From the NCBI RefSeq assembly GCF_023078475.1, contig NZ_CP095741.1:3596001-3660000 (forward strand): a DNA stretch of 64,000 nt. Reading direction: 5' to 3'. Origin of the DNA: Luteibacter aegosomaticola (GTDB lineage Bacteria > Pseudomonadota > Gammaproteobacteria > Xanthomonadales > Rhodanobacteraceae). Position 1 is the first letter of the stretch. Every line of letters starts with the position of its first letter. Shown here one piece after another: positions 46,283 to 54,084 of this stretch. The notes under the pieces are model-generated. The model saw only the letters and a program-made list of their open reading frames with translations. It was not told where the DNA came from and ran no database searches. The translations under genes and the position numbers were made by a program.

Positions 46283-47677
46283 ATGGCTGGTGAGAACCCC
46301 CTGGATACACGCTTTGATGCCGCCCGGCAGGAACTGGTCGATGCCGCCCACACGGCAGGCGTCGATCCGGGCGTGCTGGTAAAGATCGCCGGTTTTGAAT
46401 CCGGTTATAACCCGCATGCCCGCCCCATTGCCGGGCACAAGCACGCCGACCTGAACACCGTAACCCAGTTCGACGGCACCAAGGCCATGTCGAGCGCCTA
46501 CGGCTACGGCCAGTTCCTCAACAAGACCTGGGCCAACATGGTCCGCGAGCACGGCGAGAAATACGGTATTGAACATGCCGCCGACCTCACCGATGCGCAG
46601 ACCAATACGGCAGCCATGCGCAACAACACGCGCCTGCAGGCCGGCATGCTGGCGGAGTTCACCAAGGAAAACGCCGCGGTGGGCGCCAAGCTGGGTGGCG
46701 CGGATGCGGCGGCCAACGTTTATGCCATGCATAACCTGGGCGGCGGCGATGGCCCCAAGTTCCTGAAGGCCATGGCCGAGCATCCCAATGCGCGTGTGGA
46801 TAGCGTGCTTTCATCCACCGTCATCGAACGTAACTCTGCGCTCTACGGTGATGGCAGCATCTCGCTTGCCGCGGCCTATAAAAACATGGGCACGCAGATG
46901 GAGCGTTTTACGCCCTATGCGAACCAGGTATCGGGGCAGACGCAAGGGCAGCCGGCCCCCACGCCGCAGCACGCGCCAGCAACGCCGCACACCACCCCGC
47001 ACCACGACGCACCCAGGCACGCCGCGCCGGACGCGCACGGCCGCACCATGAAGGAAGGCATGCATGGCGAAGACGTACGCGCACTGCAGCGCCAGTTGGG
47101 CTCTCTTGGGTATACCGACGCGCACGGCCACCCGCTGAAAGCCGATGCCAGCTTCGGCCCCGCAACCAAGGCGGCGCTGGAAGCGTACCAGGCGAAAAAC
47201 CACCTCGAGGCCGATGGCATCGCCGGGCCAGCCACGCTCGGGCGCCTGAACACGCCGGGCAACAAGCCCCTTATTAGCGATCCGAACCACGCAGGCCACG
47301 CGATCTACAAGCAGGCCCTCGAAGGCATGCAGAAGGTCGATGCCGCCCAGGGACGCACCTCCGACCACATCACCGCCAATGTCGCCGGCGCGCTCGCTGC
47401 CGAATCGCAAGCCCAGGGTCTCAACCGCATCGACAGTGTCGCCCTTAACACCGATGCGACGCGTTGCTGGGCCGTGCAGGGCCAGACCAACGATCCCTTC
47501 AAGCAGCTGGCCAGCGTTGACCTGAATCAGGCGGTGAACACCTCGCTAATGCAGTCCACGGCCGCGTGGGAGAAGGCGAGCCAGCACCAGCAGGCCGCGC
47601 AGGGACAGCAGCAGGATCTGGCGCAGACGCAAACGCAGAATCAGGCGCAGGCTCAGGCGCCTTCGATGCAGAGGTAA
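46283..47677 (+). CDS. Predicted type IV secretion antibacterial effector: lytic transglycosylase-like, peptidoglycan-binding and XVIPCD domains
   Basis: 464 residues, no signal peptide. Residues about 15-170 are a lysozyme-like/lytic transglycosylase fold: KIAGFESGYNPHA with likely catalytic Glu39, and SSAYGYGQFLNKTW (70-83). A Pro/His-rich linker (about 222-250) leads to a peptidoglycan_binding_1 domain (MHGEDVRALQRQLGSLG to DGIAGPATLG, 260-320). The C-terminal 130 or so residues match XVIPCD, the secretion tail of Xanthomonadales T4SS killing effectors: GLNRIDSVALN (379-389), CWAVQGQTNDP (395-405), the aspartate-valine region (SVDLNQAVN), and a Gln-rich end. ATG follows AAGGAG. The upstream exported protein is the likely immunity protein. 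Confidence 0.88.
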   Translation: MAGENPLDTRFDAARQELVDAAHTAGVDPGVLVKIAGFESGYNPHARPIAGHKHADLNTVTQFDGTKAMSSAYGYGQFLNKTWANMVREHGEKYGIEHAADLTDAQTNTAAMRNNTRLQAGMLAEFTKENAAVGAKLGGADAAANVYAMHNLGGGDGPKFLKAMAEHPNARVDSVLSSTVIERNSALYGDGSISLAAAYKNMGTQMERFTPYANQVSGQTQGQPAPTPQHAPATPHTTPHHDAPRHAAPDAHGRTMKEGMHGEDVRALQRQLGSLGYTDAHGHPLKADASFGPATKAALEAYQAKNHLEADGIAGPATLGRLNTPGNKPLISDPNHAGHAIYKQALEGMQKVDAAQGRTSDHITANVAGALAAESQAQGLNRIDSVALNTDATRCWAVQGQTNDPFKQLASVDLNQAVNTSLMQSTAAWEKASQHQQAAQGQQQDLAQTQTQNQAQAQAPSMQR

Positions 47678-47684
47678 TCAGGCT

Positions 47685-47729
47685 ATCGCGCGCAAGCGCG
47701 CTTCTACAAGAAGCGGGCTTGCGCGCGAT
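47685..47729. repeat. Inverted REP pair, family A
   Basis: Two inverted arms with GCGCGCAAGCGCGC and GGGCTTGCGCGCG cores in the 62-base convergent gap between the effector gene and the TPM gene. It begins 8 bases after the effector stop. Confidence 0.8.
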
Positions 47730-47739
47730 TCGCCGAGCG

Positions 47740-48240
47740 TCAGAGCAGAAGCGGCTGATCCGGCAGCTCGTTGGTTCGCGGCGTGCCATCGCTCGGAAAA
47801 TGCCGCGCAAGCAAGGCGCCCGCTTCGTCGACGCCGGTCAACACGGCTTCGCGGAATCGTCCCTGGGCGAACTCATCACGCATGTGCTGGGTGATGGCAT
47901 CCCATTCCGCGGGCGCCACCTTATGCGCGATACCGCGGTCGGCCACGATTTCAATGCGGTGCTCGGCCAGCAATACGTAAAGCAGGACACCGCAGTTCTC
48001 TTCGGTATCCCACACGCGCAGGTGCGAGAACAGCGCGGCGGCACGATCGCGTGCCGTCACGCCCTCCAGCACCGCCGCGAGCGGCAGGCGTGATTCCACG
48101 GCAACGCGCAGCTCGCCGCGATGCGTGCATTCGCCGAAACCTACGCGCTTAGCGATTTCATCAAGTGTTTCTTTCGGAAACTGCTTGCCGATCTGGAACC
48201 AGGCGCCAAACAGGTTGGTCGCGATCCGTTGCATGCCCAT
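47740..48240 (-). CDS. TPM-domain protein (YgcG-type family)
   Basis: 166 residues. TPM-fold features: TLDEIAKRVGFGECTHRGELRVAVESRLP at the N-terminus and VWDTEENCGVLLYVLLAEHRIEIVADRGI, the conserved central strand-helix unit. TPM proteins pair with YgcG and LemA in many bacteria; biochemical role is not settled. The ATG at 48240 overlaps the ygcG stop (ATGA-type, TGATG); an upstream GTG at 48243 is possible. Last gene of lemA-ygcG-TPM. Confidence 0.88.
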   Translation of the reverse strand: MGMQRIATNLFGAWFQIGKQFPKETLDEIAKRVGFGECTHRGELRVAVESRLPLAAVLEGVTARDRAAALFSHLRVWDTEENCGVLLYVLLAEHRIEIVADRGIAHKVAPAEWDAITQHMRDEFAQGRFREAVLTGVDEAGALLARHFPSDGTPRTNELPDQPLLL

Positions 48241-49130
48241 CACCAGCTCCCCGACGAACCGCCGCCGCCAAAACTACCGCCGCCGCCGCTGAAGCCACCG
48301 CCACCGCCTCCACCGCCGCCAAAACCGCCGCCACCGAAGCCGCCGCCGCCCCAGCCACCCCAGCCACCGCCGCCAATGGAACGGCCGGCCGCGCCCGGGA
48401 TCGCCATGAACAGCGCGCCGACGATGAGGCCCACGGCGCCAAGCAACAGGGAGCTCGTGAGCAGCGCACCCAGCACGCCCGCAATGCCACCACCGATGAT
48501 CATGCGCACGCTACGCGGTGCCCAGCCTACAAAGCCGCGCAGGAAAATGATGCCGAACAGCAGGGGAAAAAGAATCTGCGCCCCGCCGCCATCACGGCGC
48601 TCGCGTTCATTGTCCGCCTTGACCGGCGGCGGCAGGGTTTCACCGTTGACGATCTGGGTGATGGCGTTGAGCGCTTCGGTGATGGCGCCGTCGTAGTCAT
48701 TGGCGCGCAGCTTGGGCGCCATGTACTCGCGGATGATCCGCGAGGCGATGGCATCGGGCAGCGCGCCTTCCAGGCCATAGCCGACCTCGATACGCACGCG
48801 CCGATCATTCTTGGCGAGAAGCAACAGGACGCCATCATCAGTCCCCTTGCGGCCCACCTTGTTGGTCTCGGCCACGTTGAGCGAATAGCTCTCCAGATCG
48901 TCAGGCTGGGTGGTCGGCACCATCAGCACGACGACCTGGGCGCCCTTGGCTTTCTCGAGCGCGACCAGCCGGGCATCCAGCTGGTTCACCTGATCGGCAC
49001 TGAGCGTGCCGGTCAGGTCGGTGACATGCCGGGTCAGTTTGGGGACGCTGGCCGTATCGTCAGCCAGTGCCGCCAGAGACGGCACCAGCAAGGCGAAGGC
49101 GAGCAGCAGGCTCGCCGCGAACCGGCGCAT
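48240..49130 (-). CDS. YgcG-family TPM protein with Gly-rich tail
   Basis: 296 residues. Signal peptide (MRRFAASLLLAFALLVPSLAALA), then a periplasmic TPM domain (LTRHVTDLTGTLSADQVNQLD, VEVGYGLEGALPDA-type), two membrane helices (about 185-230) and a long glycine-rich tail with GGGGFGG and GGSFGG repeats ending SSGSW. That tail is the family's usual glycine-rich C-terminus. ATGA overlap with lemA; linked to the second TPM gene. Confidence 0.92.
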   Translation of the reverse strand: MRRFAASLLLAFALLVPSLAALADDTASVPKLTRHVTDLTGTLSADQVNQLDARLVALEKAKGAQVVVLMVPTTQPDDLESYSLNVAETNKVGRKGTDDGVLLLLAKNDRRVRIEVGYGLEGALPDAIASRIIREYMAPKLRANDYDGAITEALNAITQIVNGETLPPPVKADNERERRDGGGAQILFPLLFGIIFLRGFVGWAPRSVRMIIGGGIAGVLGALLTSSLLLGAVGLIVGALFMAIPGAAGRSIGGGGWGGWGGGGFGGGGFGGGGGGGGGFSGGGGSFGGGGSSGSW

Positions 49131-49759
49131 CAGTGCGCGGCCGAAGCCGCCGGGGCGGGCGCCGGGGCGCTGTTGAAGTCGACCGTGGGTGCCGTGGAGA
49201 TGGCCTTCTCGTTCTCGACGCTGAAGTTCGGCTTCACCTGGTAACCCATGACCTTGGCCGTGAGGTTGTTCGGGAAGGAACGGATCAGCGTGTTGTACGA
49301 CTGCACGGCATCGACGTAGCGCTTACGGGCCACGGTGATGCGGTTTTCGGTGCCTTCCAGCTGGGCCTGGAGGTCACGGAACGAACCATCGGCCTTCAGC
49401 TGGGGGTAGTTCTCGCTGACCACCAGCAGGCGCGAGAGCGCACCGGAAAGCTGGCCCTGGGCGGCCTGGAACTTGGCGAGCGCCTCAGGATCGTTGGCCT
49501 GCTCGGGCGAAAGCTGGACCTGGCCGACCTTGGCGCGGGCGGCGGTCACTTCGGTGAGCACGCGTTCTTCGTGCTGGGCATAGCCCTTCACGGTGTTGAC
49601 CAGGTTGGGCACCAGGTCGGCGCGGCGCTGGTATTGGTTCAGGACCTCGGACCAGGCGGCCTTGACGGCCTCATCCTCACGCTGGATCGAGTTGTAACCG
49701 CAGCCGGAGAGGAACCCGGCAAGGGCAACGAGGGCAAAAACGCGGAGGAATGTCTTCAT
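49130..49759 (-). CDS. lemA: LemA family lipoprotein
   Basis: 209 residues. Type II signal with lipobox LSGC (Cys21 or near) at FALVALAGFLSGCGYN, then the LemA helical domain: EDEAVKAAWSEVLNQYQRRADLVPNLV and ENRITVARKRYVDAVQSYN. The C-terminus is Ala/Pro-rich. LemA and YgcG are usually encoded together; the ATGA overlap here shows coupling. Role unknown, possibly envelope homeostasis. Confidence 0.93.
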   Translation of the reverse strand: MKTFLRVFALVALAGFLSGCGYNSIQREDEAVKAAWSEVLNQYQRRADLVPNLVNTVKGYAQHEERVLTEVTAARAKVGQVQLSPEQANDPEALAKFQAAQGQLSGALSRLLVVSENYPQLKADGSFRDLQAQLEGTENRITVARKRYVDAVQSYNTLIRSFPNNLTAKVMGYQVKPNFSVENEKAISTAPTVDFNSAPAPAPAASAAH

Positions 49760-49864
49760 GGCAGCGGTTTCCTTGGGTGTGCGGGGCACACGGTAACCCA
49801 AGTCGACGCCTGGCGGCTTGTTTCAGCAAGCCCAGATCCGCCCGGCCGCGAGCTGGGACGCCCT

Positions 49865-49959
49865 GTAGGAGCCCACCCTGTGGGCGACGTCGTTCGCGAA
49901 AGAGCCGCAGGCCCACCCAAGCCTAGGCGAAAGCTGTCGCCCACAGGGTGGGCTCCTAC
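49865..49959. repeat. Paired REP-like repeat, family B
   Basis: Third inverted pair (CCCACCCTGTGGGCGAC arms) in the 210-base gap between lemA and the dgkA stop. The spacing between arms matches the other two pairs. The remainder of this gap shows no other feature. Confidence 0.88.
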
Positions 49960-49969
49960 GACAGAGGCT

Positions 49970-50341
49970 TCAGAAATATCGGGGAATCAGGATCAGGGCC
50001 CAGCTGACGACGACCATGACCATCATGAGGAACACGGAGGCGGAGCCCATGTCCTTGGCGCGGCCGGCCAGCTCATGGAACTCCGGGCTGACCTTGTCGA
50101 CCACGGCTTCGATGGCCGAATTCAGCAGTTCCATGGCCAGGACCAGCATCGGGAAGGTGATCAGGATGATCTTTTCGACCCCACCGTTGCCCAGCCACAG
50201 GCCGAGGGGGATCACGACGATGGCGTTGAACACCTCGAGCCGGAACGAGGCCTCGTACTGGAAACAGGCTTTCAGGCCCTTCATGGACCAGCCAAACGCC
50301 GTATAGATCTGCCGCGGACCGCGGGGAACCGTCGATGCCAT
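49970..50341 (-). CDS. dgkA: Diacylglycerol kinase
   Basis: 123-residue integral membrane kinase that recycles diacylglycerol to phosphatidic acid. Three membrane helices and the conserved AFGWSMKGLKACFQYEASFRLE, NSAIEAVVD and GRAKDMGSASV motifs, which hold the catalytic and Mg-binding residues. The start ATG at 50341 fits the family length. It is divergent from the POT gene; the 297-base gap between them holds a hairpin and no other obvious feature. Confidence 0.97.
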   Translation of the reverse strand: MASTVPRGPRQIYTAFGWSMKGLKACFQYEASFRLEVFNAIVVIPLGLWLGNGGVEKIILITFPMLVLAMELLNSAIEAVVDKVSPEFHELAGRAKDMGSASVFLMMVMVVVSWALILIPRYF

Positions 50342-50590
50342 GGAGATCAGGCCTGCCGCTGGGGCGCCTGGCGGGAGGCCCGCGAGGTCGAATTGTGGGT
50401 GCGCTGCGGCATGAAAGGCGGCCGGAGGGTTTGGTATGGCCCAATATGATGCCACAGACGGCCTTTGGACTGGCTTAGCCGCTCGCCTTGTGGCGAATCG
50501 CCGCGCCCCTCTGGCGCTGCAGCACAACCCGGCGGACCATTTGTATTACGCTTGAACGGTTGTGGCCCGGTTCAGGGTCATGGCAACGGG

Positions 50591-50610
50591 AACGGCCATT
50601 CGTGGCCGTT
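50591..50610 (+). promoter_or_regulatory. Perfect hairpin in the leader of the POT transporter gene
   Basis: AACGGCCA-TTCG-TGGCCGTT, an 8-bp perfect stem with a TTCG loop 28 bases before the POT start. No T-run follows, so it is more likely an mRNA structure near the ribosome site or a protein-binding site than a terminator. Confidence 0.45.
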
Positions 50611-50638
50611 CGCTGTTTCCAATGTGTCCGGAATTTTC

Positions 50639-52174
50639 ATGGCAATTCAGAATCCGCCTGTTTCACAGACCAAGTCGTTCAGCACGGTCTTCCTTATCGA
50701 AATGTGGGAGCGCTTCGGCTTCTACGGCATGCAGGTGCTGATGGTCACCTACATGGTCAAGAAGCTCGGCTTCGCCGAAGCGGACTCCAACCTGGTCTGG
50801 GGCGCCGCCGCCGCCCTGATCTATGCCACCCCCGCCATCGGCGGCTGGATCGGCGACAAATTCCTCGGTACGCGCCGCACGATGCTCACCGGCGCGGTCG
50901 TATTGATGATCGGCTACGCGCTGCTGTGGGTCCCCACCGATAACGCCATCTTCCTGTATCTCGCCCTGGGCGTGATCGTCCTCGGCAACGGCCTGTTCAA
51001 GCCGAACGCCGGCAACCTCGTACGCCAGATCTACGAAGGTGACCCGGTCAAGATCGATAGCGCGTTCACCATCTACTACATGGCGGTGAACGTCGGCTCG
51101 ACGATTTCGATGCTGCTCACCCCGTGGATCCGCGACTACGTGGGCGAGCACTACGGTGACGCGCTGGGCTGGCATACCGCGTTCGGCGTGTGCTCGATCG
51201 GCCTGGTGCTCGGCCTGGTCAACTACTACTTCATGCGCCACACCCTGGCGCACATTGGCTCGGCACCGGATAAAACCCGTCCGCCGATGAAGAGCATCCT
51301 CGGCGTGATCGTCGGTGGCATCATCATCATCGGTGTCTCGGCGGCCATCCTGCAGAACCAGACCATCGCCAAGATCTGCGTTTACGCCGCTGGCGTGGTG
51401 GTCCTGGGCATCTTTGCCCACCTCATCCGCTCGGTGGAGCAGAGCGAGCGCGCCGGCCTGATCGCCGCGCTGGTGCTCACCATCCAGACGATCTTCTTCT
51501 TCATCTTCTACCAGCAGATGTCGACGTCGCTGAATCTGTTCGCCCAGCGCAACGTCGATCTCTCGTTCGGTATCTTCGGCTTCGAAATCTTCCGCTGGAT
51601 CCCCGAGCAGTTCCAGTCGCTCAACGCGATCTGGATCGTGATCCTCTCGCCAATCCTTGTGTGGCTATACAACACGCTCGGCAAGCACGGTAAGGATTTC
51701 CCCGTCGCTGCGAAGTTCGCGCTGGGTTTCGTCGCCGTGGCCGCGGGCTTCTTCATGTACGGCCTGGGCGCGCATACCGCCGTGAACGGCCTGATCTCTT
51801 CCTGGTACATGGTCTGGGGTTATGGCCTGTATTCGCTGGGCGAGATCCTGGTGAGCGGCCTGGGCCTGGCCATGATCGCCCGCTACGTGCCCGCGCGCAT
51901 GGGCGGCTTCATGATGGGTGCCTACTACGTGGCAGTCGGCGTTTCCCAGTACCTGGGTAGCGTGGTGGCGAATTACGCCGCGATCCCGAGCGATATCAAC
52001 GATCCGCTGCAGTCGCTGCCGATCTACACCAGCCTGTTCAACAAGCTGGGCTTCGTCGGCGTCGGCTGCACCGTGCTCGCCGTGCTGATGCTGCCGCTGA
52101 TGCGCAAGCTGTCGCTTGACCACGCACTGGCGGATGTCCAGCCGGTCCCCCCGGTGCATAACGAAGACCTGTAA
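50639..52174 (+). CDS. POT/PTR family proton-coupled oligopeptide transporter
   Basis: 511-residue 12-14 segment permease for di- or tripeptides. The N-terminus carries the ExxERFxYYG family motif as EMWERFGFYG, and GGWIGDKFLGTRRTM is the PTR2 signature loop. The chosen ATG (50639) starts MAIQNPPVSQTKSFS. The S9 peptidase and CocE-type hydrolase in this window could supply peptides (speculative). Stem-loop terminator after the stop. Confidence 0.94.
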   Translation: MAIQNPPVSQTKSFSTVFLIEMWERFGFYGMQVLMVTYMVKKLGFAEADSNLVWGAAAALIYATPAIGGWIGDKFLGTRRTMLTGAVVLMIGYALLWVPTDNAIFLYLALGVIVLGNGLFKPNAGNLVRQIYEGDPVKIDSAFTIYYMAVNVGSTISMLLTPWIRDYVGEHYGDALGWHTAFGVCSIGLVLGLVNYYFMRHTLAHIGSAPDKTRPPMKSILGVIVGGIIIIGVSAAILQNQTIAKICVYAAGVVVLGIFAHLIRSVEQSERAGLIAALVLTIQTIFFFIFYQQMSTSLNLFAQRNVDLSFGIFGFEIFRWIPEQFQSLNAIWIVILSPILVWLYNTLGKHGKDFPVAAKFALGFVAVAAGFFMYGLGAHTAVNGLISSWYMVWGYGLYSLGEILVSGLGLAMIARYVPARMGGFMMGAYYVAVGVSQYLGSVVANYAAIPSDINDPLQSLPIYTSLFNKLGFVGVGCTVLAVLMLPLMRKLSLDHALADVQPVPPVHNEDL

Positions 52175-52181
52175 TACGGCG

Positions 52182-52207
52182 AGGGCCGTCCCACCCGGGG
52201 CGGCCCT
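52182..52207 (+). terminator. Stem-loop after the POT gene
   Basis: AGGGCCGTCCC pairs with GGGGCGGCCCT with one mismatch, followed by TCGCTTT. A moderate terminator; it also lies just 16 bases before the regB start. Confidence 0.6.
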
Positions 52208-52222
52208 TCGCTTTAAGAGACC

Positions 52223-53503
52223 ATGAGCGACCACTTACACACTCCATCTTCCCGCTCTGGTCCGTTCGTCCTGGCACGTACCCTCGCCTGGCTGCGCCTC
52301 TGCGCCATCGCGGGCCAAAGCGTCGCGATCCTGTCGTGCGTCACGCTGCTCAAGCTCGACATTCCCCTGCTCCCCCTCATGATCGGCGTCTGCGTGCTTG
52401 CGGTGTTTGCCGCCGGCGCCTCATTCCGGCTGGGCATGCCCTGGAAAATCAGCGAGGGCGAGGCGATCGTGCATATCGCGTTCGATACGCTGGTGCTGGG
52501 TTACCTTCTTTATTTCACCGGAGGGGCCTCCAATCCCTTCGTGACGTTGCTACTTGTGCCCATCGCGCTTTCCGCGGCAGCACTCTCCATTGTCGGCGTC
52601 GCGCTGGTGTCTGTACTCACCGGCGTGGCCTATGTGCTGCTGGTGCCGTACCACCTGCCGCTCCCCACCCTGGGCAACAAGAGCCTCGATTTCGATCTTT
52701 ACGTAGCCGGCCTGGGCGTGAACTTCGTCATCATGGCCATCCTCCTGGGCGTCTTCATCAGCAACCTGGCCAAGGCGATCCGCACCCAGCAAGGCGAGGT
52801 TCAACGCGTCCGCGAGCGCGCACTGCGCGACGAGGGCATCCTCGCTATCGCCACGCAGGCGGCCGGTGCCGCCCACGAGCTGAACACCCCGCTGTCCACC
52901 ATGCGGACGTTGCTGCCCGAAATCCGCCGCGAGCACGCTGGCGATAACGCCCTGGGAGATGACCTCGACCTGCTCGAAGGCCAGGTCCAGCGTTGCCGCA
53001 CGATCCTTCGAGAGATGGTCGCTTTTGGGCAGGCGCAGCTTTCCCAGGTGCCCGAGCGCGTTACCGTCAGCCAGTTCGTGCACGTGTGCATGGAGCGATT
53101 CCAGTTACTGCGTCCGGAAGCCGACGTGGCACTCAGCGTGGAGCCGGGTGCCGAACGGCTGGCCCTGCGCTCGCCGGCCGGCCTGCGCCATGCGCTGATC
53201 AACCTGCTGAATAACGCGGTCGACGCATCGTCGATCAACGGCAGCGCCTTCGTCGGCTTTGATATCCGTGTGGAAGGCCCCTGGCTGGTCCTCACGGTGA
53301 CCGATGAAGGCCCGGGCTTTGACGAAGTCGATGAACTCGGCACGCTAGGCTTGTCCCAGAAGGCAACCGGCCTCGGCATCGGCCTCGCCCTGGCGGAAGC
53401 CACCGCCGAGCGGCTCGATGGCGAGCTTGCCGCCAGCAATACCGGCCATGGCGCCCAGATGCGCCTGCGCCTGCCCCTTTCGGTCATTGGAGACCACACA
53501 TGA
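52223..53503 (+). CDS. regB: RegB/PrrB-type redox sensor histidine kinase
   Basis: 426 residues. Six membrane segments (about 20-185) include TGGASNPF, which matches the GGxxNPF quinone-sensing loop of RegB. H-box GAAHELNTPLSTM has His218; the ATPase domain has NLLNNAVDAS and DEGPGF plus a GLGIGLALAEATAE motif. A redox-active cysteine in the linker is not obvious. Its stop overlaps regA start (ATGA). Controls redox-responsive genes in Alpha- and Gammaproteobacteria; the downstream propeller and thioredoxin genes may be targets. Confidence 0.92.
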   Translation: MSDHLHTPSSRSGPFVLARTLAWLRLCAIAGQSVAILSCVTLLKLDIPLLPLMIGVCVLAVFAAGASFRLGMPWKISEGEAIVHIAFDTLVLGYLLYFTGGASNPFVTLLLVPIALSAAALSIVGVALVSVLTGVAYVLLVPYHLPLPTLGNKSLDFDLYVAGLGVNFVIMAILLGVFISNLAKAIRTQQGEVQRVRERALRDEGILAIATQAAGAAHELNTPLSTMRTLLPEIRREHAGDNALGDDLDLLEGQVQRCRTILREMVAFGQAQLSQVPERVTVSQFVHVCMERFQLLRPEADVALSVEPGAERLALRSPAGLRHALINLLNNAVDASSINGSAFVGFDIRVEGPWLVLTVTDEGPGFDEVDELGTLGLSQKATGLGIGLALAEATAERLDGELAASNTGHGAQMRLRLPLSVIGDHT

Positions 53504-54084
53504 ACGAACTTGTCCCACCCGGCGGCCGCCCCCTGCTCATCGTCGATGACGATGCCACCTTTGCCCGCGTACTGAGCCGGGCCATGAGCTCGCGGGGCTT
53601 CGAGGTGATCACCACCGACAACGCCGACGATGCGCGCGCCCTCACCCGCCGGCACCAGCCGCGCTACTGCGTGCTCGACCTGAAGCTTGGCGACGAGAAC
53701 GGCCTGCGCCTGATCCCGGAACTGCAATCGCTGGTGCCGGATATCCGCGTGCTTCTGCTCACCGGCTATGCCTCGATCGCCACCGCGGTGGAAGCGATCA
53801 AGCGTGGTGCGCACGATTACCTCGCCAAGCCCGTGGATGCCGACGCCGTCGTGCGCGCCCTCCTTGATGGCGATGCCGGCCCCGCCGACGCCGATGATTT
53901 CGCCGATGCGCCCGATGCGCCGCTGCCTTTGCGCCGGCTGGAGTGGGAACACATTCAGCGCGTGCTGACCGAATGCGAAGGCAATATTTCGGAAACCGCA
54001 CGCCGGCTCGGCATGCACCGCCGTACGCTGCAGCGCAAGCTGAGCAAACACCCCGTACGCGAGCGGCCGGACGACACCCAATGA
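53500..54084 (+). CDS. regA: RegA/ActR-type response regulator
   Basis: 194 residues: receiver (VDDD, phosphoacceptor Asp60 in YCVLDLKLGDENG, conserved Lys in YLAKPVD) plus a Fis-type helix-turn-helix (ECEGNISETARRLGMHRRTLQRKLSKHPV) in place of a larger output domain, the RegA layout. The end overlaps the next gene's ATG by ATGA. Partner of regB. Confidence 0.94.
   Translation: MNELVPPGGRPLLIVDDDATFARVLSRAMSSRGFEVITTDNADDARALTRRHQPRYCVLDLKLGDENGLRLIPELQSLVPDIRVLLLTGYASIATAVEAIKRGAHDYLAKPVDADAVVRALLDGDAGPADADDFADAPDAPLPLRRLEWEHIQRVLTECEGNISETARRLGMHRRTLQRKLSKHPVRERPDDTQ

Noticed and set aside
48245..48385. Dense CCACCG trinucleotide-like repetition
   Set aside because: It codes the glycine-rich tail of YgcG, which is normal for the family, and is not a CRISPR or tandem-repeat array.
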